This document shows positions 1-8,208 of a stretch of 64,000 nt of DNA, one piece after another. Source of the stretch: Paenibacillus soyae (GTDB lineage Bacteria; Bacillota; Bacilli; Paenibacillales; Paenibacillaceae); assembly GCF_024623455.1 (NCBI RefSeq), contig NZ_JANIPJ010000005.1, forward strand, positions 248,001 through 312,000, in the 5' to 3' direction. Made by a program: the position numbers and the translations under genes. Within the stretch, counting starts at the first letter, position 1, and every line of letters starts with the position of its first letter. Below the pieces are notes generated by a model. It made no database searches and was not told where the DNA came from. It saw only the letters and a program-made list of their open reading frames with translations.

Positions 1-1
1 G

Positions 2-766
2 GACGTGGAAGGCGCGGTCGATGCGGTGCAGAAGCTGAGAGACAAAGGCATCGAGGTCGTCGCGTTCGACTCTTTGGCAAGCATTGGCGAGGTAGAAGGC
101 GTAACGCTAACTTCCCAGAAGGACGAAGCGCTGGCGCAATACGCGCTTGACGAGCTGGTGAAGCAGCATGGCACCGAAGCGAAAATTGTTTATTTGTGGG
201 TAGACGGCTTCCCGCCGATGGTTCGCCGCAACGCGGTGTACCAGGACGTCCTGGCCCAAAATCCGGGCATCAAGGAAGTAGGCCGGTTTGGCGTCGCTTC
301 CGACAACACGTCGGTCGATACGCAGAATGCCGTCGCGGCGATGCTGGCGGAGCATCCGAAGGGCGAAATCGACGCGATTTTCGCGACATGGGATGCCTTC
401 GCAATCGGCGCAACCCGCGCTTTAGTCGAAGCAGGTCGTACCGAAGTGAAGATTTACGGCATCGACGTCTCGAACGCCGACCTGCAGGCGATGCAGGAAG
501 AGGACAGCCCATGGGCGGCGACGGCGGCGGTCGACGCGAAGATGGTCGGTGCGGTCAATATTCGGTTAGCCGCGAAGAAGCTGGCCGGCGAAGAGACGCC
601 TAAGACTTACGATCTGGACGCGGCGCTTATTACGCAGGAAGATTTGAAGAAATCGAGCGAGGCCGTCAACGTGGCTACGCTTGCCGACATCATTCCGGGA
701 TGGGGCACGACGGACGCCTTCGAAGAGGATTGGATCAAAGCTTTGAAAGAAGCGAACGCCAAGTAA
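2..766 (+). CDS. Sugar ABC transporter substrate-binding protein (5' partial)
   Basis: C-terminal part of a periplasmic-binding-protein-like sugar receptor of the RbsB type. The reading frame is open to the left edge, so the signal peptide and N-terminal lobe are missing. The visible 254 residues have the alternating beta/alpha pattern of the type I fold, including the lobe-crossing stretch IDAIFATWDAFAIGATRAL and KIYGIDVSNADLQAMQ, where family members contact the sugar with an Asp. It lies directly upstream of an ATPase and a permease of the same transporter class, which supports sugar uptake as the role. The substrate (ribose, xylose, galactose or other) cannot be read from the sequence. 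In Gram-positive bacteria such receptors are usually lipoproteins tethered outside the membrane. Confidence 0.85.
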   Translation, partial: DVEGAVDAVQKLRDKGIEVVAFDSLASIGEVEGVTLTSQKDEALAQYALDELVKQHGTEAKIVYLWVDGFPPMVRRNAVYQDVLAQNPGIKEVGRFGVASDNTSVDTQNAVAAMLAEHPKGEIDAIFATWDAFAIGATRALVEAGRTEVKIYGIDVSNADLQAMQEEDSPWAATAAVDAKMVGAVNIRLAAKKLAGEETPKTYDLDAALITQEDLKKSSEAVNVATLADIIPGWGTTDAFEEDWIKALKEANAK

Positions 767-828
767 AAATCGAGAGTTTAAGCGTCAAATGGATTGATTT
801 AGATGGTATAATAAGTTCTATCATGCTG

Positions 829-855
829 GCGCCCTCGTCTATCGGATGAGGGCGC
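829..855 (+). terminator. Intercistronic hairpin between sugar-binding protein and ATPase
   Basis: An 11-bp stem (GCGCCCTCGTC / GATGAGGGCGC with one G-T pair) around a 5-nt loop. There is no good T-run after it, so it looks more like an mRNA-stabilising or partial-termination hairpin than a full terminator. Such hairpins after the receptor gene are common in ABC operons, where the receptor is made in excess of the ATPase and permease. Confidence 0.5.
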
Positions 856-886
856 TCGATATTGTCTGGGGAGGAAGGTGCGCCTC

Positions 887-2407
887 TTGGCGAATCACGA
901 CAGAAGCAGGCTTACGATGAAGGGAATATCGATCGCCTTTCCGGGGGTGCAGGCGCTTTCCGATGTCGATTTCCATACGGAAAGCGGACGGGCTCACGCT
1001 CTGATCGGCGCGAACGGCGCGGGCAAATCGACGCTCATGAAGGTGCTCTCCGGCGCTTACGACCATTATACTGGAGAGATCGAGATCGACGGCAAGCCCG
1101 CGAATATTCGCAGTCCGAGGGATGCGAAGACGTACGGCATACAAATCGTCTATCAGGAAGTGGATACCGCTCTTATTCCGTATTTGACCGTCGGCGAAAA
1201 TATCATGATAGAGCATACCATTCACGGGATGAAGGGCAAACAATTCGTGAACTGGAGATCGATTCATCGCGAGGCGCAGGCCGTTCTGGACCGCTTGAAG
1301 GTAAAGGTGCCGTCGAAGAAGCTGGTCCAGGAACTAACGCTTGCCGAGAAGCAGATGGTATTGATCGCCAGGTCCGTCTCTCTGGATTGCCGTTTCCTGG
1401 TGCTGGACGAGCCGACCGCGCCGCTCAGCCGTAACGAGACGGAAGCGTTGTTCGAGTTGGTTAGGCTGCTGAAATCCCAAGGAGTAGGCATCATCTTCAT
1501 CTCGCATCGACTGCCCGAGCTGTACGAAATATGCGACGACATTACGATTATGCGCGACGGAAGGCTGGTTGTTCGCGAGGAGCTCGCCCGCCTGCCGCAG
1601 CAAGCGGTCGTGGAGCATATGCTGGGAGCGAAGCTGGAGGGACAATTCCCTCACAGGACAAGCCGAATCGGGGAGATCGGCTTCGAGGCAAGGAATGTCT
1701 TCGACGAGGGGAAGGTGAACGGCGTATCCCTATCGGTTCGCAAGGGCGAAATCGTGGGCTTGGCCGGGCTCGTGGGAGCGGGCAAAACCGAGCTCTGCCG
1801 CGCGTTGTTCGGCGCTTCGGAGACGGCGAGAAGCGAGCTTGTCCTAGGCGGCAAGAGGCTTAGGGCGAGAAGCCCCCACGAGGCGGCGCGAGGCGGAATG
1901 GCGCTCATTCCGGAGGAAAGGCGGCGCGAGGGCATATTCGTGGACGAGTCCGTCGTGCTCAATATGACGGCTGCCAGCCTAGCCAAATATTCGGGAGCCG
2001 GCTCTTGGATTAAGCGCAAGCTGGAGAGATTCGCATCGGATCAGATGATCCGGGAGCTCGGGGTGAAGACCCCGGACGGGAACGCCAAGGTGCGCAATCT
2101 GTCAGGCGGCAACCAGCAGAAGATCGCAATCGGCAAGTGGCTGCTTGCCGACGCGGACGTCTATATCTTCGACGAGCCGACCAAAGGCGTCGACGTCGGG
2201 GCGAAGCGCGATATTTACAACCTGATCGCGGAGCTCGCCTCGAGGGGGAAGTGCATCCTGTACGCGTCCAGCGAAATGCCGGAAATCATGGGCATTACGG
2301 ACCGCATTTACGTGATGTACGACGGGGCGATCCTGAAGGAGCTGGAGACGGCTCGAACTAGCGAGGAAGAGATAATGTTATACAGCACGGGAGGCGTAAT
2401 GTCATGA
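887..2407 (+). CDS. Sugar ABC transporter ATP-binding protein (RbsA/MglA type, two ATPase domains)
   Basis: Energises import by the adjacent permease. Two ABC cassettes in tandem: the first has Walker A GANGAGKST near residue 45 and Walker B FLVLDEPT; the second has the degenerate P-loop GLVGAGKTEL, signature LSGGNQQK and Walker B VYIFDEPTKGVDVG. This twin-cassette layout at about 507 residues is diagnostic of the ribose/galactose/xylose importer family. A GTG codon at 878 sits inside the Shine-Dalgarno run GGGGAGGAAGG (868-878), so the in-frame TTG at 887 is the better start. The end overlaps the permease gene by 4 bp (ATGA), showing translational coupling. Confidence 0.9.
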   Translation: MANHDRSRLTMKGISIAFPGVQALSDVDFHTESGRAHALIGANGAGKSTLMKVLSGAYDHYTGEIEIDGKPANIRSPRDAKTYGIQIVYQEVDTALIPYLTVGENIMIEHTIHGMKGKQFVNWRSIHREAQAVLDRLKVKVPSKKLVQELTLAEKQMVLIARSVSLDCRFLVLDEPTAPLSRNETEALFELVRLLKSQGVGIIFISHRLPELYEICDDITIMRDGRLVVREELARLPQQAVVEHMLGAKLEGQFPHRTSRIGEIGFEARNVFDEGKVNGVSLSVRKGEIVGLAGLVGAGKTELCRALFGASETARSELVLGGKRLRARSPHEAARGGMALIPEERRREGIFVDESVVLNMTAASLAKYSGAGSWIKRKLERFASDQMIRELGVKTPDGNAKVRNLSGGNQQKIAIGKWLLADADVYIFDEPTKGVDVGAKRDIYNLIAELASRGKCILYASSEMPEIMGITDRIYVMYDGAILKELETARTSEEEIMLYSTGGVMS

Positions 2408-3396
2408 GTGGTGCCGAATCGACGCGGCTTAGCAAAAACGCGGGCGCGGTTCAGTTTCTATACAAATATGGAACGTTGATTACAATACTGCTGTTGATCG
2501 TTTTTTTCGGCACGATGACCGATAACTTCTTGAACTATTCCAATATCATCAACATTCTGCGTTCAAGCTCCATCGTCACTATTATCGCGATTGGGTTGAC
2601 CGTGTCTCTAGCCGTAGGCGGCTTCGACCTATCGGTCGGATCGACGGCGTCGATCGCGAACGCGCTTGTCATATCCCTGTTCGTCTGGCACGGCCAGAGC
2701 ATCGGCGTGGGATTGCTCGTGACGGTTCTGTTCTGCTTGGTCGTCGGCCTAGTGAACGCATTCCTGGTCATTAATTTCAAAATTCAGGACATGCTGATGA
2801 CGCTCGCCACGATGTTCGTGTTCCAGGGCATCGCCCTCACCTATACGCGAGGGGCGAGCATCTCGGAGAATATGATTCTGCCGAGCGGCGACTTTGCGAC
2901 AGGCGCCATTCCGGACGCGTTCGGCTCGCTGGGCAAGGAGCCGTGGATCATTATCATTATGCTCGTTATCGTGCTGCTTGTGCATATCTTCCTGACATAT
3001 ACGAAGCATGGCCGGTATATGTACATGATTGGCGGCAATGCCGAAGCGGCCAAGCTGTCCGGCATCGCCGTCAGCAAATACCGTCTGACCGCGTACCTGA
3101 TCTCCGCGGTGCTTGCGGGAATCGGCGGCATCATTCTAGGCGCCAGGGTGGAAATGGCGGAAGTGAACGCCGGCAGCCCTTACCTGATGGATGCGGTGGC
3201 GGCGGCGTTCATCGGCTACTCTGTGCTTGGAGCAGGCAAGCCGAACGCGCTGGGCACGTTAGTCGGCGCCATCCTGATTAACATTTTGTCGAACGGTCTG
3301 GTCATGATGTCCGTCCCTTACTACGCGATGGACATCGTGAAGGGCTCCGTTCTGGCCTTAGCGCTGGCGATCACTTATATCAGAAGCAGGAGGTAA
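2404..3396 (+). CDS. Sugar ABC transporter permease (RbsC type)
   Basis: Integral membrane subunit of the sugar importer, 330 residues with about 8-10 hydrophobic segments. Typical family features are the early block TVSLAVGGFDLSVGS and the late stretch AVAAAFIGYSVLGAGKPN, the conserved coupling region of the BPD_transp_2 family. The length matches RbsC-like proteins. The start overlaps the ATPase stop, and the stop is followed within 3 bp by the next gene, so all four genes up to 4467 probably form one transcript. Confidence 0.9.
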   Translation: MSGAESTRLSKNAGAVQFLYKYGTLITILLLIVFFGTMTDNFLNYSNIINILRSSSIVTIIAIGLTVSLAVGGFDLSVGSTASIANALVISLFVWHGQSIGVGLLVTVLFCLVVGLVNAFLVINFKIQDMLMTLATMFVFQGIALTYTRGASISENMILPSGDFATGAIPDAFGSLGKEPWIIIIMLVIVLLVHIFLTYTKHGRYMYMIGGNAEAAKLSGIAVSKYRLTAYLISAVLAGIGGIILGARVEMAEVNAGSPYLMDAVAAAFIGYSVLGAGKPNALGTLVGAILINILSNGLVMMSVPYYAMDIVKGSVLALALAITYIRSRR

Positions 3397-3399
3397 CCG

Positions 3400-4467
3400 A
3401 TGGAACATCAGATGGGGCATGCGTATCCGTATCCGCCGCCTCCTCCGCCGCCGGCGGATCCGATGGAGAGCTTAATGCGTAACTATGGAAGCTCCATTTT
3501 TTTTAAACGGTGGGGTGCGACGGTCGTCGATTTTTTGTTCATGATCGGACTCGGGCTCGCCTTGCTGCTTATGCCAAGCTCGTTGTTCGGCATCGGACTC
3601 GTCATCTATATCTTGTTCTATCTGCTCTATTACGTGCTTCTCGAAGGCTTGACGGGTTATACCGTCGGCAAGCTGCTGTTCCGCATCCGCGCGGTTCGAG
3701 CGGACGGGAGGGCGCCGGGCTTCGTCAAAGGCCTCATTCGGGCGACGCTTCGCATCGTCGATACGAATCCGTTACTGATGGGGGCGCTGCCGGCCGGCAT
3801 ATGCGTGCTCGCGACGAAGAAGAAGCAGCGGCTGGGCGATATGGCCGCGAATACGTATGTCCTGAACGCGCGGGATGTGCTGCCGGACGGCAAGAGGTTT
3901 CCGGTCGGCCTGACCTTGGCCGCCGTAGGGGCCATCGTCGGTTCAATCGCGCTAGCCGCCACGAGTATCGCCATAGCCGCCAAGACACCCGGAAGCATTA
4001 TTGGACCGTCCCAGCCGGAGACGTTCTTGAGCCTGGACGGCAAGTTTCAAGTGACAGCGGATGACAGCTGGTCGCTCCAGGACGACCTCCATGATGAAGC
4101 CGACTTGTCGATCGGGAACATGTTCGCGGAGAAGTACATGGTCGTGCTGACGCAGCCGAAATCCGATTTCGACGCCGATTTCACGCTTGACGATTTTTCG
4201 GGGCAGGTCGTGAACAGCTTCGCCGAAGGAAGAGCGCTGCCGATCGTGCCTTATCCGTTCGATGGCGGTATGTACAAGTCGGAGCAATTCACGTTCGTGG
4301 AGAACGTGGACGGCTATTCCGTGACCTATCTCGTCACGTCGATCGAGACGGAGGAGCATTATCATCAAGTGATCGTTTGGACGCTGGCGGAGAAATATGA
4401 AAGGCTCAAGCAGGAGCTTACGGAGCTCATTGCTTCCTTCCAGCCTGCGGCAACCGAATCCGCATAA
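3400..4467 (+). CDS. RDD family membrane protein with extracytoplasmic C-terminal domain
   Basis: 355 residues. It begins with a short His/Tyr/Pro-rich tail (YPYPPPPPPP), followed by an RDD domain at about residues 30-150: Arg at FKRWGATVVDFLF, the GYTVGKLLFRIRAV block, and the closing KKKQRLGDMAANTYVL. A further transmembrane helix (about 167-192) leads to a roughly 150-residue soluble part of unknown type. RDD proteins are poorly understood; some have been linked to cation exchange. The ATG follows AGGAGG by 6 bp and lies 3 bp after the sugar permease stop, so it is probably co-transcribed. A role with the transporter is only suggested by position. Confidence 0.75.
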   Translation: MEHQMGHAYPYPPPPPPPADPMESLMRNYGSSIFFKRWGATVVDFLFMIGLGLALLLMPSSLFGIGLVIYILFYLLYYVLLEGLTGYTVGKLLFRIRAVRADGRAPGFVKGLIRATLRIVDTNPLLMGALPAGICVLATKKKQRLGDMAANTYVLNARDVLPDGKRFPVGLTLAAVGAIVGSIALAATSIAIAAKTPGSIIGPSQPETFLSLDGKFQVTADDSWSLQDDLHDEADLSIGNMFAEKYMVVLTQPKSDFDADFTLDDFSGQVVNSFAEGRALPIVPYPFDGGMYKSEQFTFVENVDGYSVTYLVTSIETEEHYHQVIVWTLAEKYERLKQELTELIASFQPAATESA

Positions 4468-4473
4468 AAGAAT

Positions 4474-4516
4474 AAGGGCAGCCCCGCCGTGATGACGGTA
4501 GGCTGCCCTTAGTTAT
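4474..4516. terminator. Bidirectional terminator between RDD gene and hflX
   Basis: Stem AAGGGCAGCC (4474-4483) / GGCTGCCCTT (4501-4510) with an inner CCGT/ACGG helix. An A-rich left flank and T-rich right flank suit termination of the converging transcripts from both sides. Confidence 0.75.
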
Positions 4517-4527
4517 TGCGTTTTGAC

Positions 4528-5814
4528 TTACTCCTGATCCAGCTCCGTGAACTGATCGCGGTAACGCTCATAGTTGGCCAGGCTGCACTCCAGCTTCATG
4601 CGGGTGCCGCCTTCCTCGTATTCGGTGGAGAGGACGTTCGCGTGTTCGTTGAAATACGAGACGAGCCGCCCTTGATCGTATGGGATTAAGATTTCCCGCG
4701 TCACGTAATCGTCGAAGATATGGCCGCGAATGACGTCAACCAGCTCCGAGATGCCTTTCCGCTCTTTGACCGACATGAACACGCTCGACTCGCTGGCTTC
4801 GGGGTACGGATGGTCGGTCAGGTCGCATTTGTTGTAGACATAGACCATCGGGATGCCTTCGGCGCCAAGCGCGGCCAGCGTCTCGTTCGTCACGGCCACG
4901 AGCTGCTCGTAGTCCTCATGGGCGTAATCCACCACATGGACAAGCAGGTCGGCTTCCGTCACTTCCTCCAGCGTGGAGCGGAACGCTTTGATCAAGTGAT
5001 GGGGCAGCTGACTGACGAAGCCGACGGTGTCCGTCAGCAGAAACGATTTGTTGTCCGGCAGGTCGATGCTTCTCACGGAAGTTTCGAGCGTCGCGAACAG
5101 CATGTTCTCGGCGAAAACTTGTTTGGTCGTATCCGGATCGTACGTTTCCAGCAGCGCGTTCATCAAGCTGGATTTCCCGGTGTTCGTATAGCCGACTAAA
5201 CAAACGACCGGAATTTCGTTTTTCTTGCGCTTCCGGCGCTGCTGCTGGCGCGTGGCGACCAGCTTCTCGAGCTCCGTCTGAAGGGCGGTAATCCGCTCTT
5301 CGATCCGCCTGCGGTCCAGCTCCAGCTTCGTTTCGCCGGCGCCTCTGTTCCTTAGGCCGGAGCCGCCGCCTTGTCTGCCGAGCGACGCCCGCAAGCCGAC
5401 GAGACGGGGGAGGGAGTATTGCAGCCGCGCCACTTCGACCTGCAGCTGGGCCTCGCGCGTCTTCGCGCGCTCCGCGAAGATGTCCAGAATAAGCATCGTG
5501 CGGTCCATGACCGCGCACTCCAGCTCCGCTTCGAGATTGCGGATTTGGGAAGGAGACAGCTCGTCGTTGAAGATGGCGAGGTCGGTCTCGAGACCGGCGA
5601 GCATGGCTCGAAGCTCCTGGATTTTGCCCGTTCCGATGTAATGGGAGGAGTTGACCTTCTCCGCTTTTTGGTTCAGCTCGCCAACCACGTCGATATAACG
5701 GGCGGCCGCCAGATTGCGCAGCTCCATCATGGAATAAGCGAAATCGTTGTCCTTCTGCAGCTCTACGCCGACGATAACGGCTTTCTGTACGGTTTGTTCA
5801 TTGAGTTCTTGCAT
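4528..5814 (-). CDS. hflX: Ribosome-associated GTPase HflX
   Basis: 428-residue HflX. It has the N-terminal HflX domain with SHYIGTGKIQEL and FNDELSPSQIRNLE, a glycine-rich linker GLRNRGAGETKLELDRRRI before the G domain, then G1 GYTNTGKSSL at about 206-215, G3 DTVGF and G4 NKCD. HflX binds the 50S subunit and splits stalled or idle 70S ribosomes using GTP; some homologues (HflXr in Listeria) confer resistance to lincosamides and macrolides. AGGAGG lies 11 bp before the ATG. The gene is unusual for its long leader (5815-6196) with a small ORF and a terminator just upstream of the coding region, pointing to attenuation control. Confidence 0.93.
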   Translation of the reverse strand: MQELNEQTVQKAVIVGVELQKDNDFAYSMMELRNLAAARYIDVVGELNQKAEKVNSSHYIGTGKIQELRAMLAGLETDLAIFNDELSPSQIRNLEAELECAVMDRTMLILDIFAERAKTREAQLQVEVARLQYSLPRLVGLRASLGRQGGGSGLRNRGAGETKLELDRRRIEERITALQTELEKLVATRQQQRRKRKKNEIPVVCLVGYTNTGKSSLMNALLETYDPDTTKQVFAENMLFATLETSVRSIDLPDNKSFLLTDTVGFVSQLPHHLIKAFRSTLEEVTEADLLVHVVDYAHEDYEQLVAVTNETLAALGAEGIPMVYVYNKCDLTDHPYPEASESSVFMSVKERKGISELVDVIRGHIFDDYVTREILIPYDQGRLVSYFNEHANVLSTEYEEGGTRMKLECSLANYERYRDQFTELDQE

Positions 5815-5867
5815 ATAGGGGTCGCCTCCTTGGCTATATAAAGACTTATCTTTTCCATTCTTGGCAT

Positions 5868-5896
5868 ATAAAAAAACACAGGCGTCCGCCTGTGTT
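5868..5896 (-). terminator. Intrinsic terminator inside the hflX leader (attenuator)
   Basis: On the minus strand a near-perfect 10-bp stem (AACACAGGCG / CGCCTGTGTT) is followed at once by a run of T. It lies about 55 bp before the hflX start and downstream of the hflX promoter, with no longer gene between, so it would stop leader transcripts before hflX unless prevented. Confidence 0.75.
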
Positions 5897-6128
5897 CGTC
5901 AATTCGCATGAGGGTGTCGGATTCCGTGAACGGGCACAGTCTGCCCCCGCATTCAACGGAGCATGGTCTCTCCAAGTCGGCATAGAAGGACGGATCATGC
6001 TTAAGCCCGCGCGGGCAGTCGGCATGATGACTTCCAATGACGATAATGGACGATTACGATGTAGGTTCGCATGTAGACAGACCAATCCTGAGTCCTCTGC
6101 GCACAGGCAGAGCTTCGGCGCTATTCAA

Positions 6129-6167
6129 TTAGCCGCGCAAAGACCTAACTCGGATGAAATCTATCAC
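6129..6167 (-). CDS. Leader peptide (uORF) upstream of hflX
   Basis: Short ORF GTG-start, 12 codons, encoding MIDFIRVRSLRG. Shine-Dalgarno GGAGGG lies 7 bp upstream. An in-frame ATG 18 bp further upstream would give an 18-residue version but has a weaker site. Codons 6-8 are Arg-Val-Arg, matching the +X+ pattern (Arg/Lys-any-Arg/Lys) at which macrolide-bound ribosomes stall; in the ErmDL leader the same pattern (RLR) is also at codons 6-8. Its place between a promoter and a terminator in front of a ribosome-rescue/resistance GTPase gene supports a regulatory leader peptide. Translation is not proven. Confidence 0.6.
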   Translation of the reverse strand: MIDFIRVRSLRG

Positions 6168-6202
6168 ACGTAACCCTCCGTTCATTTCCTTGGAATGACA
6201 TC

Positions 6203-6231
6203 AGTGTAGCATATCGCAATGGCCGGTTCAA
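6203..6231 (-). promoter_or_regulatory. Probable sigma-A promoter of the hflX leader transcript
   Basis: Minus strand: -35 TTGAAC (6226-6231), 17-bp spacer, -10 TACACT (6203-6208). Transcription would start about 6196, shortly before the uORF ribosome-binding site. Confidence 0.6.
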
Positions 6232-6271
6232 CCGAATCAGGCTGTCCGGGACTCGTATTATTTACTTATAA

Positions 6272-7879
6272 TCAATCTTTCCGAGCGCCGATTATCTTCC
6301 AGTTCTCGGTTAATTGGACGTGCCATTCCGGCTTGGCGCACATGAATTCGGCTAATATTTCCGCCACTTCCGTATGGATCTGCTTGACGATAGGGGCGTC
6401 TTCAAACATGGAGTAGCCGCCTCCGCCGCCCGCGCGGTAATGATTCATGACCACATCCAGCTTCTGTTCCGGCTCAAGCGGCCGGTCCTTGTAGGTTAGC
6501 TTCGTCACGCGACAGCCGGGCGGCCGGGAGATATCCATGACGTATTCGATGCCTTCCCACATGTCGTAATTGTAGGGCTGGGACTTTGGCGCTTGGAATT
6601 CGGCGCTAACCGTCAGCGCACCCGATTCATCCAGCGTGAAATAGGAGGCGCTTCGCTCAAGAGCGTCCTTCACTTGCCGACCGGTCAGCCGAAGCACGGC
6701 AAGCGTATTGGGATAGGGATAGTTGGCGGCGATATCCCTCTCCGTGACGACAGGAGCGAAGCCGGGGGCATTGTCGTCCATTAACGCCGTTAAGGATGCA
6801 TCGACGCCAGCCGCTTGCATTTGCGCTTCGTTCAGCCATTGGACGAAGGGGTGCTTCTTGCGGCGGGCTTCACCGGCGTCGCGAATACGCATGTCTCCCG
6901 TCATTTGTCCTAACGGACGATTCAGACGCCGGGTCACTTCCTCTTCGTAAGGCTGCAGCCACGCCGGGCTTGGAGAGACAGCGGCGGCTTCTACCGAAAC
7001 AAGCCGGGTGGCTCCCGACGTTACGGTCCAGCCGGAGCCTTCTCTCTTCGTGAGCTCGAGCGTCGCTTCTCCGACATGCGTGCCGTAGGAGCCGGGCTGC
7101 ACGACCAACGTGCGGTCAACGCGCGCATCGCCGATCAAGCGGTGCTGATGCCCGGTTAGAAGCACGTCGATGCCGCGCACCTCCGTGCAGAGCCGATAGC
7201 CTTCGTTTTCGCCTGTAAACGGTTCGGCCGGGGTGCCGTCCTCCAGATTGCTTTCGAAGCCGCCGTGATAAGAGACGATCACGATATCCGCCGCGTGCTT
7301 CTCCCTGAGAAGCGGGACCCATCGCTTTGCGGTCTCGACGGCCGAAAGAAATTGCAGCCCCTCGATATGCTCGGGCCGTTCCCATGCGGGGATGAAGGCG
7401 GTGGTCAGGCCGAGAAGCGCGACCCGTACGCCTTCCTCCGTTGTCCAGACGCGATAGGGCGTTCCAAATAGAGGCTCGCCTGTCAGCGCTTCTACGATAT
7501 TCGCGGACAGCCAGGGAATGGGGGATTGCCCGGCAATTTTCTGGGCGGCGTCACGCCCGTAGTTAAACTCATGGTTCCCGGGAACAAACGCGTCGCAGCC
7601 CGTTTGCCGGAACCATTCGGTCGTGGGATGCCGGCGGTCCTCGCCTTTCTTGAGCTCGTTCATAAAAGAATCGGTGAGCGGGGCGCCTTGATAGGCATCG
7701 CCGTTATCGAACCAGAAGAAGCGGCGGCCGAGCGATTGTTTGCTTTGCAAAATCATCCGCGAGAGTTCATTCATGCGATGAACATTCGTCATGAGCGGAT
7801 GCTGGCTTGGCGTACATCTAAAGCCGTGAAGATCGCTGGTGGACCATATGGTAACTGTTGCAGAGTGAGTTGCGGTCAT
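6272..7879 (-). CDS. Cytoplasmic bifunctional metallophosphatase/5'-nucleotidase
   Basis: 535 residues. N-terminal calcineurin-like domain with the metal-binding motifs STSDLHG, DNGDAYQG, GNHEFNYG, VSYHGG and GHQHR in the usual order, then a C-terminal 5'-nucleotidase substrate domain from about residue 330. The family hydrolyses nucleotides or cyclic nucleotides. The ATG at 7879 is preferred over one 27 bp upstream because AAAGGAG precedes it by 6 bp. That start leaves no signal peptide, so unlike UshA-type enzymes this one should stay in the cytoplasm, as B. subtilis YunD does. It stands alone; the next gene upstream is divergent. Confidence 0.85.
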   Translation of the reverse strand: MTATHSATVTIWSTSDLHGFRCTPSQHPLMTNVHRMNELSRMILQSKQSLGRRFFWFDNGDAYQGAPLTDSFMNELKKGEDRRHPTTEWFRQTGCDAFVPGNHEFNYGRDAAQKIAGQSPIPWLSANIVEALTGEPLFGTPYRVWTTEEGVRVALLGLTTAFIPAWERPEHIEGLQFLSAVETAKRWVPLLREKHAADIVIVSYHGGFESNLEDGTPAEPFTGENEGYRLCTEVRGIDVLLTGHQHRLIGDARVDRTLVVQPGSYGTHVGEATLELTKREGSGWTVTSGATRLVSVEAAAVSPSPAWLQPYEEEVTRRLNRPLGQMTGDMRIRDAGEARRKKHPFVQWLNEAQMQAAGVDASLTALMDDNAPGFAPVVTERDIAANYPYPNTLAVLRLTGRQVKDALERSASYFTLDESGALTVSAEFQAPKSQPYNYDMWEGIEYVMDISRPPGCRVTKLTYKDRPLEPEQKLDVVMNHYRAGGGGGYSMFEDAPIVKQIHTEVAEILAEFMCAKPEWHVQLTENWKIIGARKD

Positions 7880-8003
7880 GGGAAGCTCCTTTGCAGCCGG
7901 ATACATCGCTTTTCGACAGAGCGTGCGTTAATCCTTTACGACGTGAAGCATTTACGAGAATAATATAATATGATAAATTGAAGCTAGATAAGGAAAAATG
8001 CGG

Positions 8004-8045
8004 AAGCACCGCGCTTGCAGATCTTGGTCTGCTCGCGCGGTGCTT
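8004..8045. terminator. Strong hairpin in the divergent region
   Basis: Stem AAGCACCGCGC (8004-8014) / GCGCGGTGCTT (8035-8045), with GCAGA/TCTGC stacked inside. A TTTGTTC run follows on the plus strand and a T-run a few bases beyond on the minus strand. It lies between two divergent genes, so it may be a leftover terminator or a transcript-end element with no visible gene of its own. Confidence 0.5.
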
Positions 8046-8082
8046 TGTTCGTTTAGCGCGAATGCTTCCGCTATTCCACTGC

Positions 8083-8190
8083 GTTCCACAAAACTAAGCA
8101 AATGCTTACGAAGCGGTTTTGTTCCACTTTGTTCCACAAAACTAAGCAAATGCTTACGAAGCGGTTTTGTTCCACTTTGTTCCACAAAAC
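8083..8190. repeat. 48-bp tandem repeat, 2.25 copies, with internal dyads
   Basis: Two identical 48-bp units (8083-8130, 8131-8178) and the first 12 bp of a third (8179-8190). Each unit holds nested inverted repeats: ACAAAAC...GTTTTGT around TAAGCA-AA-TGCTTA. A decayed version may lie at 8041-8082. The array ends 4 bp before the Shine-Dalgarno of the next gene, so it is in that gene's 5' untranslated region. There are no unique spacers, so it is not a CRISPR array. Confidence 0.85.
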
Positions 8191-8208
8191 TTTAGGAGGA
8201 TGAGTATA

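Larger units (their letters stand above)
5815..6196 (-). promoter_or_regulatory. hflX leader with probable ribosome-mediated attenuation
   Basis: Transcribed region between the putative hflX promoter (-10 at 6203-6208) and the hflX ATG, read on the minus strand. Order: Shine-Dalgarno GGAGGG (6174-6179), 12-codon ORF (6129-6167), hairpin CTCTGC/GCAGAG with loop CTGTGC, a strong hairpin ATCATGC...GCATGAT enclosing GCCCGCGCGGGC (about 6000-6030), further G-rich folds, then the terminator at 5868-5896. The segment GCCTGTG (6103-6109) is complementary to CACAGGC in the 5' arm of the terminator and could form an alternative pairing. I see no longer gene here. The attenuation model is inference from layout. 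Confidence 0.6.

Noticed and set aside
5846..6085. 79-codon minus-strand frame in the hflX leader
   Set aside because: It reads through the terminator stem, has no good ribosome-binding site, and its composition is not protein-like.
5897..6196. M-box, T-box or other known riboswitch in the hflX leader
   Set aside because: No T-box GGTGG sequence or M-box core is present; the short ORF and terminator fit translation-coupled attenuation better.
8083..8190. CRISPR-like array
   Set aside because: Units are contiguous and identical with no variable spacers and no cas genes nearby.
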